From: Leptolyngbya sp. Cla-17
Lineage (GTDB): Bacteria; Cyanobacteriota; Cyanobacteriia; Leptolyngbyales; Leptolyngbyaceae
Assembly (NCBI RefSeq): GCF_016807185.1
Contig: NZ_JAEVYN010000002.1
Location: 1,234,528-1,298,527 of the forward strand
Reading direction: 5' to 3'
DNA length: 64,000 bases
Shown here: positions 1-8,900 of the stretch, in pieces
Layout of the letters: each line of letters starts with the position of its first letter
How positions within the stretch are numbered: position 1 is the stretch's first letter
Made by a program: the position numbers and the translations under genes
Notes under the pieces: model-generated
The model's database searches: none
Told to the model about the DNA's origin: nothing
What the model saw: the letters and a program-made list of their open reading frames with translations, nothing else

Positions 1-1
1 T

Positions 2-961
2 GTCAATTTAGATTGGGGCATCCCAGTACCGCCCGATTCTACTCATACTCTGTATGTTTGGTTTGATGCGCTGTTGGGATATATAACTGCCTTGTTAGAG
101 CCAGACGAGCAGCCCAACCTGGAAAACGCTTTGGCTCGATGGTGGCCGGTTAACCTACACCTGATTGGCAAAGATATTTTGCGGTTTCACGCAGTTTATT
201 GGCCCGCCATGCTGATGTCTGCTGGAATTTCTTTACCCGATCGCATCTTTGGGCACGGTTACTTGACCAAAGATGGGCAAAAGATGGGTAAAACTTTAGG
301 GAACGTCTTAGACCCTTTTGCTATTGTTGAGCGCTATGGATCAGATGCCGTTCGATACTACTTCTTAAAGGAAATTGAGTTTGGGCGGGATGGCGATTTT
401 AACGAAACGCGCTTTATCAATATTCTGAATGCCGAACTGGCGAATGATTTGGGCAATTTGCTCAATCGTACGCTCAAAATGGCACAAAAATATTGCCAGG
501 GTCAGATACCTAGCCCAACAGCAGATTTAACCGAAGACAACTCTTTGTCTCTACTAGGAAGCACCTTGGGCAATCGTGTCACCCGCGCTTACGAGGCTCT
601 TGCCTTTAGCGAGGCCTGTGATGCCATTCTAACTTTGGTGCGATCGGGTAACAAGTTCATTGACGAACAAGCTCCTTGGACTTTATATAAACAAGGAAAT
701 CAACAAGCTGTTGAACAGGTCATATACCACGTGTTGGAATCAGTTAGGCTAGCTGCTTACCTGCTGTCGCCAATCATCCCTAACATTAGCAATGCCATTT
801 ATCAGCAGTTAGGATTCTCAGTCAACTTTACGAACCAACAAACTGAGTCGGTACCGTTTGGTGTTCATTCCACTTGGGGAATACTTCCTATGGGGCAGAC
901 TTTAGGTGATCCACAGCCCGTGTTTCAACGTCTGGAGCTTTTAGAAACTGCTTCCCACTGA
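2..961 (+). CDS. metG: methionyl-tRNA synthetase, C-terminal part (5' end outside window)
   Basis: This is the 3' part of a class I methionyl-tRNA synthetase, which charges tRNA-Met in the cytoplasm. The reading frame is open from base 2, so the gene begins before the window. The end of the Rossmann catalytic core is visible (VWFDALLGY, then IGKDILRFHAVYWPA), followed by the KMSKS-loop variant KMGKT at about bases 280-295 (ATP activation) and the helical anticodon-binding domain (LANDLGNLLNRT, then DEQAPW). It ends without the C-terminal tRNA-binding EMAP-like domain that some MetRS proteins carry. A labA-like gene follows on the same strand after about 70 bp. The call is secure; only the start is missing. 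Confidence 0.96.
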   Translation, partial: VNLDWGIPVPPDSTHTLYVWFDALLGYITALLEPDEQPNLENALARWWPVNLHLIGKDILRFHAVYWPAMLMSAGISLPDRIFGHGYLTKDGQKMGKTLGNVLDPFAIVERYGSDAVRYYFLKEIEFGRDGDFNETRFINILNAELANDLGNLLNRTLKMAQKYCQGQIPSPTADLTEDNSLSLLGSTLGNRVTRAYEALAFSEACDAILTLVRSGNKFIDEQAPWTLYKQGNQQAVEQVIYHVLESVRLAAYLLSPIIPNISNAIYQQLGFSVNFTNQQTESVPFGVHSTWGILPMGQTLGDPQPVFQRLELLETASH

Positions 962-1030
962 TTACAACAAACGACAAATAGCGACTAAAACTCCTTGTCA
1001 TAATCAATTTTCATAAAAAGAGATAACACC

Positions 1031-1642
1031 ATGTTAAGTAACACTTCCAATTTTGAAATGAGTGAATCTGTTTTCACGCCACAGCAGGTGTTAGAAAATC
1101 GAGGGCGAGTTGCCATTTTTATTGACGGCTCCAATCTTTTTTATGCAGCTTTGCAACTGGGAATCGAAATTGATTACACAAAGCTGTTATGCCGTTTAAC
1201 TGCAGGATCTCGTCTGCTGCGATCGTTCTTTTACACGGGAGTTGATCGCACCAACGAAAAGCAACAGGGTTTCTTGTTATGGATGCGGCGCAATGGCTAT
1301 CGTGTGATTTCTAAAGATTTGGTACAGTTACCTGACGGCTCCAAAAAAGCCAACTTAGATGTAGAAATTGCTGTAGATATGATCTCTTTAGTGGGATCGT
1401 ATGACACTGCGGTTTTAGTCAGCGGTGATGGAGATCTTGCCTACGCGGTGAATGCGGTTAGTTATCGGGGTGTGCGTGTAGAAGTTGTAAGCCTGCGGGC
1501 AATGACAAGTGATAGCTTAATTAATGTTGCCGATCGCTATATTGATCTAGATGCAATTAAAGAAGAGATTCAAAAAAATCCTAGAAGCTACACTTATCGA
1601 CCTCTTTCGGGTATTGGGATAGTGGATGGTGATGTTGAATAA
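1031..1642 (+). CDS. LabA-like NYN (PIN-fold) domain protein
   Basis: The protein has 203 residues with an NYN domain over roughly residues 25-175. Acidic residues typical of the PIN/NYN metal site are visible in VAIFIDGSNLFY, NLDVEIAVDM and LVSGDGDLAYAV. In Synechococcus elongatus the LabA family affects circadian output; members elsewhere are predicted RNases of uncertain substrate. The start ATG at 1031 has no clear Shine-Dalgarno, which is common in cyanobacteria. It lies 69 bp behind metG. A role in clock output here is only inferred from the family; a generic NYN ribonuclease is the alternative. Confidence 0.85.
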   Translation: MLSNTSNFEMSESVFTPQQVLENRGRVAIFIDGSNLFYAALQLGIEIDYTKLLCRLTAGSRLLRSFFYTGVDRTNEKQQGFLLWMRRNGYRVISKDLVQLPDGSKKANLDVEIAVDMISLVGSYDTAVLVSGDGDLAYAVNAVSYRGVRVEVVSLRAMTSDSLINVADRYIDLDAIKEEIQKNPRSYTYRPLSGIGIVDGDVE

Positions 1643-1789
1643 AGCAGCTGGAGCATCAACCTAAAGCCTACAATGAAGTGTGATGATTGATCCCCGTGAG
1701 TGAACTTTTTCTGGGCTTTCATAGTCTTTAGATTGTGTAGTGCACTGACCAGATGTTGATAACGCTGGATCTACTTAGGAGTTTTGCCC

Positions 1790-2947
1790 GTGTCGTCCTC
1801 TCTCTTTTCCTCTCGGCAATGGGTGAAATTCTCACTTGTGCTTCTAATGGGTGGATTGCCTTTCGTTGCGATCGCCTGTGGTGGACAAAGCCAAACTGAA
1901 AAACAGCTTGCTAAGGAAGCCAAAAGCTTTGAGAAAGAAAGTTTTGACACTGATTTGACATTTGCGTTTGTCACATTGGAAGAATTTGACCAGAAAGGGC
2001 AACTGTGGTGGAAAGTAAAAGCAAAAGAGGCAACTTACAGCAAAGACAAAAAAAAAGCACGGATTACAGATCCTAAGGGTGAGTTTTTCCAAGATGGGAA
2101 AGCCATTCTTAGAATTTCAGCCCAAAATGGCGAAGTGCAGCAAGATGGTCAACGCATTTTTCTGCGGGGCAATATTCTGGCAACGGATTTGCGAGATGGG
2201 TTGGTCATCAAAGGCAATGAACTGGAGTGGCGACCTAAAGAAGACCTGATCTTAGTGCGGAATAACGTGACTGGGACTCGTCAAAAGATGGCTGCAACCG
2301 CAAAAAACGGCAAATATCTAACTCGCGCTCGCCGACTAGACCTAGAGGGCAATGTTGTTGCCATATCAAAAGAACCTAGCTTTCAGGTGACAACTGATCG
2401 CCTTGCTTGGCTAGTTGAAAAGCAACAATTGTCAGGCGATCGCGCACTTCAGATGCAGCGCTATGAAGGTAAAACGGTGACTGATCAAGCCAGTGCGGAT
2501 GGGGGTGAAATGGATATTAAATCGGAAACTTTAACTCTTAAACAATCAGCCCGATTGAATATTGCTGATCCGCCGATGTTAGTAAGCGGTAACCAAATTC
2601 TTTGGAAAATTAAAGACCGTAAGATTTTCTCCGATCAGCCCATTACCTTTTTTGGCAGCAAAGATAATATCACTCTAGTAGGAAACAAAGGCGATTTAGA
2701 TCTTAAAACAAGAGACTTAAACTTAAGTGGAAACGTGAATGGTGGCGGTGGAGTCCGCCAAGCGTCACTTAAATCCGATCGCCTCAAATGGAATATGGAC
2801 AGCCAAGCGTTTGAAGCGGATGGTAACGTCATTTATCGCCAAGCTAAACCTCCGCTTAGTCTGTCGGGTCCTAAAGCCAAAGGTACTCTCAAAGATCAGC
2901 AAGTCGTTGTCAGTGGTGGTAGGGTAGTCACACAGTTTGTGCCCTAA
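1790..2947 (+). CDS. lptC: LptC-like LPS transport protein, probable lipoprotein
   Basis: This is an envelope protein of the LptC/OstA beta-jellyroll family, which bridges the inner-membrane LptBFG transporter and the periplasmic path that carries LPS to the outer membrane. A hydrophobic N-terminus ends in a lipobox-like VAIAC, so lipidation or anchoring is likely. Repeated beta-strand units (GEVQQDGQRIFLRGNI, LDLEGNVVAI, LNLSGNVNGG) extend to the C-terminus. At about 385 residues it is much longer than E. coli LptC (about 190), typical of cyanobacterial forms with two OstA-like repeats. I chose GTG at 1790 because AGGAG at 1777-1781 lies 8 bp upstream; the TTG at 1784 is too close. Its stop overlaps the next, convergent small gene by a few bases. 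Confidence 0.85.
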   Translation: MSSSLFSSRQWVKFSLVLLMGGLPFVAIACGGQSQTEKQLAKEAKSFEKESFDTDLTFAFVTLEEFDQKGQLWWKVKAKEATYSKDKKKARITDPKGEFFQDGKAILRISAQNGEVQQDGQRIFLRGNILATDLRDGLVIKGNELEWRPKEDLILVRNNVTGTRQKMAATAKNGKYLTRARRLDLEGNVVAISKEPSFQVTTDRLAWLVEKQQLSGDRALQMQRYEGKTVTDQASADGGEMDIKSETLTLKQSARLNIADPPMLVSGNQILWKIKDRKIFSDQPITFFGSKDNITLVGNKGDLDLKTRDLNLSGNVNGGGGVRQASLKSDRLKWNMDSQAFEADGNVIYRQAKPPLSLSGPKAKGTLKDQQVVVSGGRVVTQFVP

Positions 2948-3099
2948 GGCTGAATTGGTAGCCGAACTGAAAGAATGGTTGGTGAATGGTTACCAGTCGT
3001 GCTGATAGTAGTTGCAGGGCTAACAAACCCATAGGTAGAAGCAACTACGCTAAAAACGACCGTTGCGATCGCCGCTTCTATAATCAAAGTTCCTTTCAT
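2944..3099 (-). CDS. small secreted or membrane protein, unknown
   Basis: A 51-residue protein begins MKGTLIIEAAIATVVFS and has one hydrophobic N-terminal segment (about residues 4-22) followed by a polar Ser/Thr/Pro tail. The ATG at 3099 is preceded by a strong GGAGG 8 bases upstream, which argues for a real gene. It ends overlapping the lptC stop, tail to tail. It lies downstream of and on the same strand as the four hps-like genes, about 210 bp after the last. I do not recognise a family. The 'EAAIATVVFS' stretch is faintly reminiscent of a pseudopilin core, but there is no G|F cleavage motif. Confidence 0.5.
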   Translation of the reverse strand: MKGTLIIEAAIATVVFSVVASTYGFVSPATTISTTGNHSPTILSVRLPIQP

Positions 3100-3311
3100 T
3101 GCAAAAACCTCCATCAGCAAATCCATCTAAGGATCTATACAGTTGCTTCTAGAGGTTTTATGCAAATAATCCTGCTACCACCAGAAAATCACCACTTGGA
3201 TAAGGACAAGGCATTCGGTAGTCTGTCTTTGATTCCATCATTAAGTGATTCGCCGAATGTTATGCCCTGCAAAAATCTGTAAATCAACGCAGTTATCTCA
3301 AAATCTATTGT

Positions 3312-3884
3312 CTAACTATCACAATATCTTTGAGTGCCATCTGCCAGTCGCACAGCGCCCAACAGCGTGTCTACGATCGCGCATCGCTGCGTTTCAACAG
3401 AGGCACCCCTTGGCTTTACCTTCACCACAAGAATCCCATCGGTTGCGGCTGAGGTTCCTATCCACTCCCGATCAACTGCGCCTTTGTTATCAAACAAAAT
3501 TTTCTCGTTGACAACAGAAAACTCTATGGTTCCAAGTTTCACCTCGCCCTCTCCTAACGTCCGCCAATTTTTGATAGCTGAAACATCAAGAGGTGCGTTA
3601 CCTAGGGGCACGATCGCAGCACGAGCAGGGGTTAACACGCCATCCCCATCAAAAACGACAAAAAGCCTAGTTCGGGTTGTCCGCGCTTGATTTTGCCCCT
3701 CTCGAATCACCTGCACCGCCTGTTCTCGAACTGTTCCTACCCGCTGGCGGTTCATCAGCGCATTCCAACTGGGAGCAGAAATGGCAAACAGCACTCCAAT
3801 AATAATCAGTACTACCAAAATTTCTAGTAGGGTAAATCCAGCAATAGGTGCTTTATGACGAGTGCGTAATCTGTTTGCTTTCAT
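3312..3884 (-). CDS. type IV pilin-like pseudopilin (GspH/FimT class), HpsD-like
   Basis: This 190-residue minor pseudopilin carries the prepilin-peptidase motif AGFTLLEILVVLIIIG near residue 16, with E+5 after the cleavage point, and a GspH/FimT-like globular domain. Two cysteines near the C-terminus (QRCAIVD, QRYCDS) could form the disulfide loop usual in pilins. The start ATG has GGAG 8 bp upstream. It is the last of four leftward genes ordered hpsA-hpsB-hpsC-hpsD-like. In Nostoc punctiforme such a locus is needed for hormogonium polysaccharide secretion and gliding; assignment to HpsD rests on position and pseudopilin type. Confidence 0.8.
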   Translation of the reverse strand: MKANRLRTRHKAPIAGFTLLEILVVLIIIGVLFAISAPSWNALMNRQRVGTVREQAVQVIREGQNQARTTRTRLFVVFDGDGVLTPARAAIVPLGNAPLDVSAIKNWRTLGEGEVKLGTIEFSVVNEKILFDNKGAVDREWIGTSAATDGILVVKVKPRGASVETQRCAIVDTLLGAVRLADGTQRYCDS

Positions 3885-3919
3885 CTGTGTGACTCCAATT
3901 GGAAGTGAAATTAAGCGAA

Positions 3920-5089
3920 TTAACTGTTGTCTTTTTTGCCAACGATGCCTCGCACCAACACGCGCGTTTGCAGCGGTGAAATCCGTTCACTGTTGTCATT
4001 TGCCTTAGCAAATCCGCTTTGCCCCGATACATTACCTTTCAACACTAGTAGCACATCCTGGTTGATGGATGGAGGATTGACCAGCTTGCCAGTCGGCCCC
4101 AGAATTTGGGTAACAATACCTCCATCCCGCACACAAGCATAGAAGCTACGGAATAAAGGACTGCTGGTAACAATAGGGCTAAGCGATCGCTCACGTATAG
4201 CATCATCTACTCCAAACTCATCACATTTTGGCTCCTTCGTCGGATCACCCGGAGGGGTATCATCCACAAAATCTACCAATGTGAAAGCACTTCCTACCGG
4301 AAGACCCGGTTTATTCGCATCCTGCGCACTTAATTGTCGATTAACTGATTTTGTTCCATCGTCTTTGAATGGCCATTGCTCAAATGTTAACTCTGGCTCC
4401 GCCAAAGGATCTACAAATCCTACGGTTTGATCGTCTTGATCCGTAGGATTAGATCCAAATTGGCTCAGCTCATATCGAGTCAATCGTGCCTTGCCATTCC
4501 AAATGGCGCTTTCTTGACCATCCAGACCATAAACTACTAGTGAGTATGAATGCCCTGCCAGACAAGGCACCTTTGCCTTAGTCATTTTGTTATCTGTCAC
4601 TATCTGTGGATCTTGGCTGCCAAGGAAGTCAGCATTATCCTCGCATAACTTCTTAATACTTTCAGGCAATTCCTTTGTCCGCCAAAATGCCAGCACTGCA
4701 ACTTTCCCTCTGGACTTATCGTTGATGGTTACTGGAATGTGGTTGATAATTCCATTGCATTTTGTCGCAAAGTCTTTACCCGCAGGTGGCTCTCCATTGC
4801 CCTCTAAGCATTCCCCGTTATAAACAAAGACTGCCGATCGCAAATCTTGAGCAACATAGTCCATGGCAGATTGCATATCTTGCTGCACCTGAGTGCGTGC
4901 CGCATCTCTTTGATTGGTTTCAGTCAATTCCACAACAAGCGTTAGCAATGACACCACAATCAAAGAGCCAATGATCATGGCTACTAAGAGTTCTAGTAGA
5001 GTAAATCCTTTAGCGCGACGACCTTTTCGCGCGGTTTGAAATACTGGGAGTAGCCACCTGAGTCGATAGTTGGAGAAAAAGTTAACCAT
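3920..5089 (-). CDS. hpsC: PilW-like pseudopilin, HpsC-like
   Basis: A 389-residue protein with a basic leader of about 28 residues and the cleavage and membrane motif KGFTLLELLVAMIIGSLI, followed by a large periplasmic domain. The long PilW-like body with scattered Cys residues (CLEGNG, KLCEDN, CDEFG, FYACVRDGG) fits the hormogonium polysaccharide secretion pseudopilin HpsC. It is assembled, by family knowledge, into a type IV-pilus-like or type II-like pseudopilus. It lies 46 bp downstream of hpsB and 35 bp upstream of the hpsD-like gene, so one operon is likely. Confidence 0.82.
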   Translation of the reverse strand: MVNFFSNYRLRWLLPVFQTARKGRRAKGFTLLELLVAMIIGSLIVVSLLTLVVELTETNQRDAARTQVQQDMQSAMDYVAQDLRSAVFVYNGECLEGNGEPPAGKDFATKCNGIINHIPVTINDKSRGKVAVLAFWRTKELPESIKKLCEDNADFLGSQDPQIVTDNKMTKAKVPCLAGHSYSLVVYGLDGQESAIWNGKARLTRYELSQFGSNPTDQDDQTVGFVDPLAEPELTFEQWPFKDDGTKSVNRQLSAQDANKPGLPVGSAFTLVDFVDDTPPGDPTKEPKCDEFGVDDAIRERSLSPIVTSSPLFRSFYACVRDGGIVTQILGPTGKLVNPPSINQDVLLVLKGNVSGQSGFAKANDNSERISPLQTRVLVRGIVGKKDNS

Positions 5090-5135
5090 AGAATTTTACA
5101 GGTAGAAAGCAGGTTAGAAGTAGTTTTAATCTGGG

Positions 5136-5858
5136 TTAAGACCTAACAACACATTGGACTGAATCCACATCACCCACACGTGAGACTCTTGTAGAGAGGA
5201 CTTGCAGCGGTTTTCTCAGTGCCCCCGTAGTCGGGTCGTCACCCGCCCGTCCAGTGGTCAAACCCAATGTCATTCGCTTAGCGTCAAGATTTGTCATCGC
5301 ATCCCCAGTCTTATAGCCATACACCCTCACGGTCAAATCAAACGAGTAGGGCGGTACTGTTGCAGGTGACCCTATAGGCTTACAATCATTCTCTCGAAAC
5401 ACCTGCATAGCAAATTCTGGTATACAATCATCATCGATATCTACCGGAATCACTGAAGTTGAAGGCGCTTGCGCGGTTGGAGAAGGATATTGGTTGATGC
5501 CTGTGCCACAATCCCCGACCGTAGAAGCCAGTGCACTAAGATTGGGTCCGCTTGCCACGCCTGTTCCTGTCGGGGGCAGTTGCGTCTCCGCTGTAGGCAC
5601 CCGCTCCATCACAACCCTGACTCGATCAACCTCTGCCTGAGCAATTTGGTTTGCTTGCTCTACACGACGCGACTGAATGCGGCTGGCAGTGGCAACAAAA
5701 ATAGGGGGCGTAATCGCGACGACCGTGATTGCGATGAGCACGATCGCCACTAAACACTCAATCAAAGTCAACCCTTGATTAGGTTTGGCAGTTTGCGATC
5801 GCAGCATCCTCAATAGCAAAGGAGAGAAAGAACCAGAAAGCGGGTGACGCACTAGCAT
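5136..5858 (-). CDS. hpsB: pseudopilin, HpsB-like
   Basis: A 240-residue pseudopilin with a leader of about 28 residues and cleavage/transmembrane motif NQGLTLIECLVAIVLIAI (E at +5). The rest is periplasmic with several Cys residues (VGDCGTG, DDDCIPEF, NDCKPIG, VQCVVRS). The ATG at 5858 has AGGA 8 bp upstream; a second ATG at 5807 closer to the motif is possible. It lies between hpsA (67 bp upstream) and hpsC on the same strand and probably forms a heteromeric minor pseudopilus with its neighbours. Confidence 0.82.
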   Translation of the reverse strand: MLVRHPLSGSFSPLLLRMLRSQTAKPNQGLTLIECLVAIVLIAITVVAITPPIFVATASRIQSRRVEQANQIAQAEVDRVRVVMERVPTAETQLPPTGTGVASGPNLSALASTVGDCGTGINQYPSPTAQAPSTSVIPVDIDDDCIPEFAMQVFRENDCKPIGSPATVPPYSFDLTVRVYGYKTGDAMTNLDAKRMTLGLTTGRAGDDPTTGALRKPLQVLSTRVSRVGDVDSVQCVVRS

Positions 5859-5924
5859 CGCAGTTTCCTAAAAAGTGGAAGGGTAGAAGTTCCCCTCTTA
5901 TAAAAGAAGGGATAACGGAAGTAA

Positions 5925-8900
5925 TTAAGCTGGACAATTAAGCTTTCCGGGGTCAAACCCAGAAGGTGGCTGAGCTTTCAAGGCACTGCAAAGAAATTGC
6001 ATGTAGGGATCGCTGCCAGAGGGTTCCGCATAAAACTCGTTTTTCTCATTGCTGAGAGAGGTAAACCGCGATGCCGCTGGGCTTGCCTGCGCTAACTGTA
6101 GCGCCACATCATAGCCCCATAGACGAGCAGGCGGTCTATAAGGAAGCACCTCACTCCCACCAATTGGAGTCTCGCCTGGCTCCCAGCTATCGTCATCATA
6201 AGGACCTGTAGAGTAGTTGCTAAAGTTAAGCTGCAAAAACGATCCTGCAAAGCGAAGACTAGTTTTGCCATCATCCCAGTTTTCGAGGAAGCGAGGAAAG
6301 TTACTCAAGGCTCCGTAGCCTTGGAATTGCCGAGCCGGCACCACGCCACTGACCATAATCACATTCACCCCAGTTTCTGCGTCTTGTGGAATTTTTTGGA
6401 GGGCGCGTGCTTTGCTCTGCGAAGAATTCTTATTGTCCATATACTCTCCCTTAATAAGAGGGTCTATGTCGTTGCCAGAGCTATATTCCACAGGCACCGA
6501 GCTTCCATTAGCAAGCGACTTGGCAATTAGCCCGTTGCCATTCCGAGAAATTTTTACAGGCGAATAAATGGGGTCACCTGGGTTTTCTCGAACCCAGTTC
6601 CATTTGGAGGCATCGGTCAGATCCCTCATAGGGCGATTCTGGTTAAGGAAGGAGGTTGCTCCCTCTGTGTCAGAATTCAAGCAGCCGTTAGCGCTACCAA
6701 ACAAAGCATTGGTTGTATCGTTGTAAACCTGTGCGCCCTCTTTAGAACCATTTTTGTAAACGGCTTTGGTTGCATTGCTACCAGAACTGGTGTCAACGCC
6801 AATCCCTCCATCGTTGTTCGTGGGGCGCGGACCTGCCGTCATAAAAGTATCGATCGCGCTCCCGTCACAGAAGCGATCGCTCAAAATTGTGACACTATCT
6901 GCCAAAATCTCTGAAGGTCGCCACAAATCTGCGTCAGGATCGGCAAACCTTTCTTCAGCGCCGCCGTCATCCCGATTATCGTAGAAAGTTTCACTGGTGT
7001 AGTCTACCGGATTTGCTGGCAACTGCACCATAAATTCTTCTAGACGCTTGCCATCGGTGTCCTGGTGCAGATTGAAGTCGCCCATGACATAGGCGGGTTG
7101 ATCAGTGATCAAGGAAAGTCCATGGAAGTTGTCCTCCGTTTTGACGCTGCCACCTCGCTTGAGAATCGCACCGTTGCGGAGGCGGAAGCCATGAGGACGG
7201 CGATCTGGGTCGGCAATGAAATCTACAGGCTTGGTTGAAACATTAAAGGCTGCATTTAGCTTTGGATCGGTTTCTGCACCGGGAGTTTGAGCATCGGTAT
7301 ATGCTAAGGTGCTAGCGGGTCGGGCGATCGCATCTTCGCGCACCGCATCCTCGCGGAAGGCATAGACAATGCCAGTAACGGGCAACCAGGTATCATTGCC
7401 AACTCCCTTATCGGAGTTTCGCAGCATATCCAGGTCAATATCTAACACACGGGCAGGCAACCACTCCCGCCCATTGAATGCCACCTTATCTTGGAAGGGA
7501 ATAGCTTGAACACTGCCATCAGTCGCGATAATGCGGTTGGGATTTGGTGGATCACTGGCATCCGGATCTGCAATCGTCGGTAACACCCACTCTGAGATGG
7601 GTCTTGGGCTTACGCCCAAATCGACCAATTTCTCTTCTGGAAAAACCTGAAAAGGCTTGTAACTAAATTTCTCAATTCCAGTTGGAGCAGTAGAGGCAGG
7701 ATTATATGTAGAAGAACCTGCATAAGGACCAGCACTATAAGATTCACTGAGTCGATCAATCGTAGGTGGTACGGCACTAACAGGCTGATAAAGAAACAAC
7801 GTGTTAGGGGTTTGTTTTATATAAGGCTCCACCCAAGGCTGAAATGCCGCTGGAAGAGTATCCAACGTTGGATTTCCTGGTTGACGATGATCAACAGGTA
7901 TGCCCCCAACAGTTGCACTGTCTCCGTCCCAATCATGATCAAATTCAGGAAAAATGTAATAGAGAGAGGGGAACTTTGGTGAAACGAGGGCACGTTTCAA
8001 GTTTGCAGGTGCAGCGGTCAAGACAGGATCGCTAAATATTGTGTTGTTAGGCGGAGTACCGGAACCTGACACCCTATTGAATTCAGCATTAGTGGCTGTT
8101 GCATCTATAGGTTTTAAAGTGTCAGCAGCAGGAACTCCTACTACCTCTTCTAAAATTCCACCAGTCGCCCTAGAAGGATAGCTATTATCACCCGGATAGT
8201 CGTGAACTGCCCCCGGAGGAATTACCGTACCGCAGAGACGAGAAAGAGCTAAACGATAACGAGCTTCTGAACTTTGCAAGTTCAGGGCTGTTGCACCTGT
8301 AGAACCCGTTGAGGTTGCTCCAGTGATTGCAAAAATATTTGGATCACAAGCTGAAGACCACAGGGTTGGTTTGTTGGTTGTGCCAGTAATGTCGAAAGCA
8401 GTGAGGTATGGATTGTAGTTCCACGTATTGGCGGCAGGAGAAGGGCGAAAGCCATAGGTTCTGTCTCGCCGAATTTGGAAATGTTCGTGGATTAAAGTGC
8501 CTAATTGGTAAAGCTGATTATTCTCGGGATCAGCTCCACCCGCAGCCCTAATCTGTTCAAGCAACTTCGCCAGAAACATTTCTGGAGTAGCGCGATCGTA
8601 GTCACGTGGATTGTAATTGCTTAGAGCAGGAACCGCTGTGTCATCATTTGCAGCCTGAGTGTAGTTATAGGTTGCTAATGCACCAGACGGTAAGATTTCA
8701 CCATTTCTAGTATCACCATCCATCAACTTATATAAATCTGCACCTAGAGTCGCTTGATTGGCTTGATTGGCGGCAGCAGCCGGATCAAACTTTTGTACTT
8801 GGTTAATGTTGTAAGCCAACATGCCCAACATGCAGCCTGCGGTTTCTTTGTAGCTTTGATCCGCTGGACTATTGTTTGTGGCTTCCAATGCCCGTTTTAG

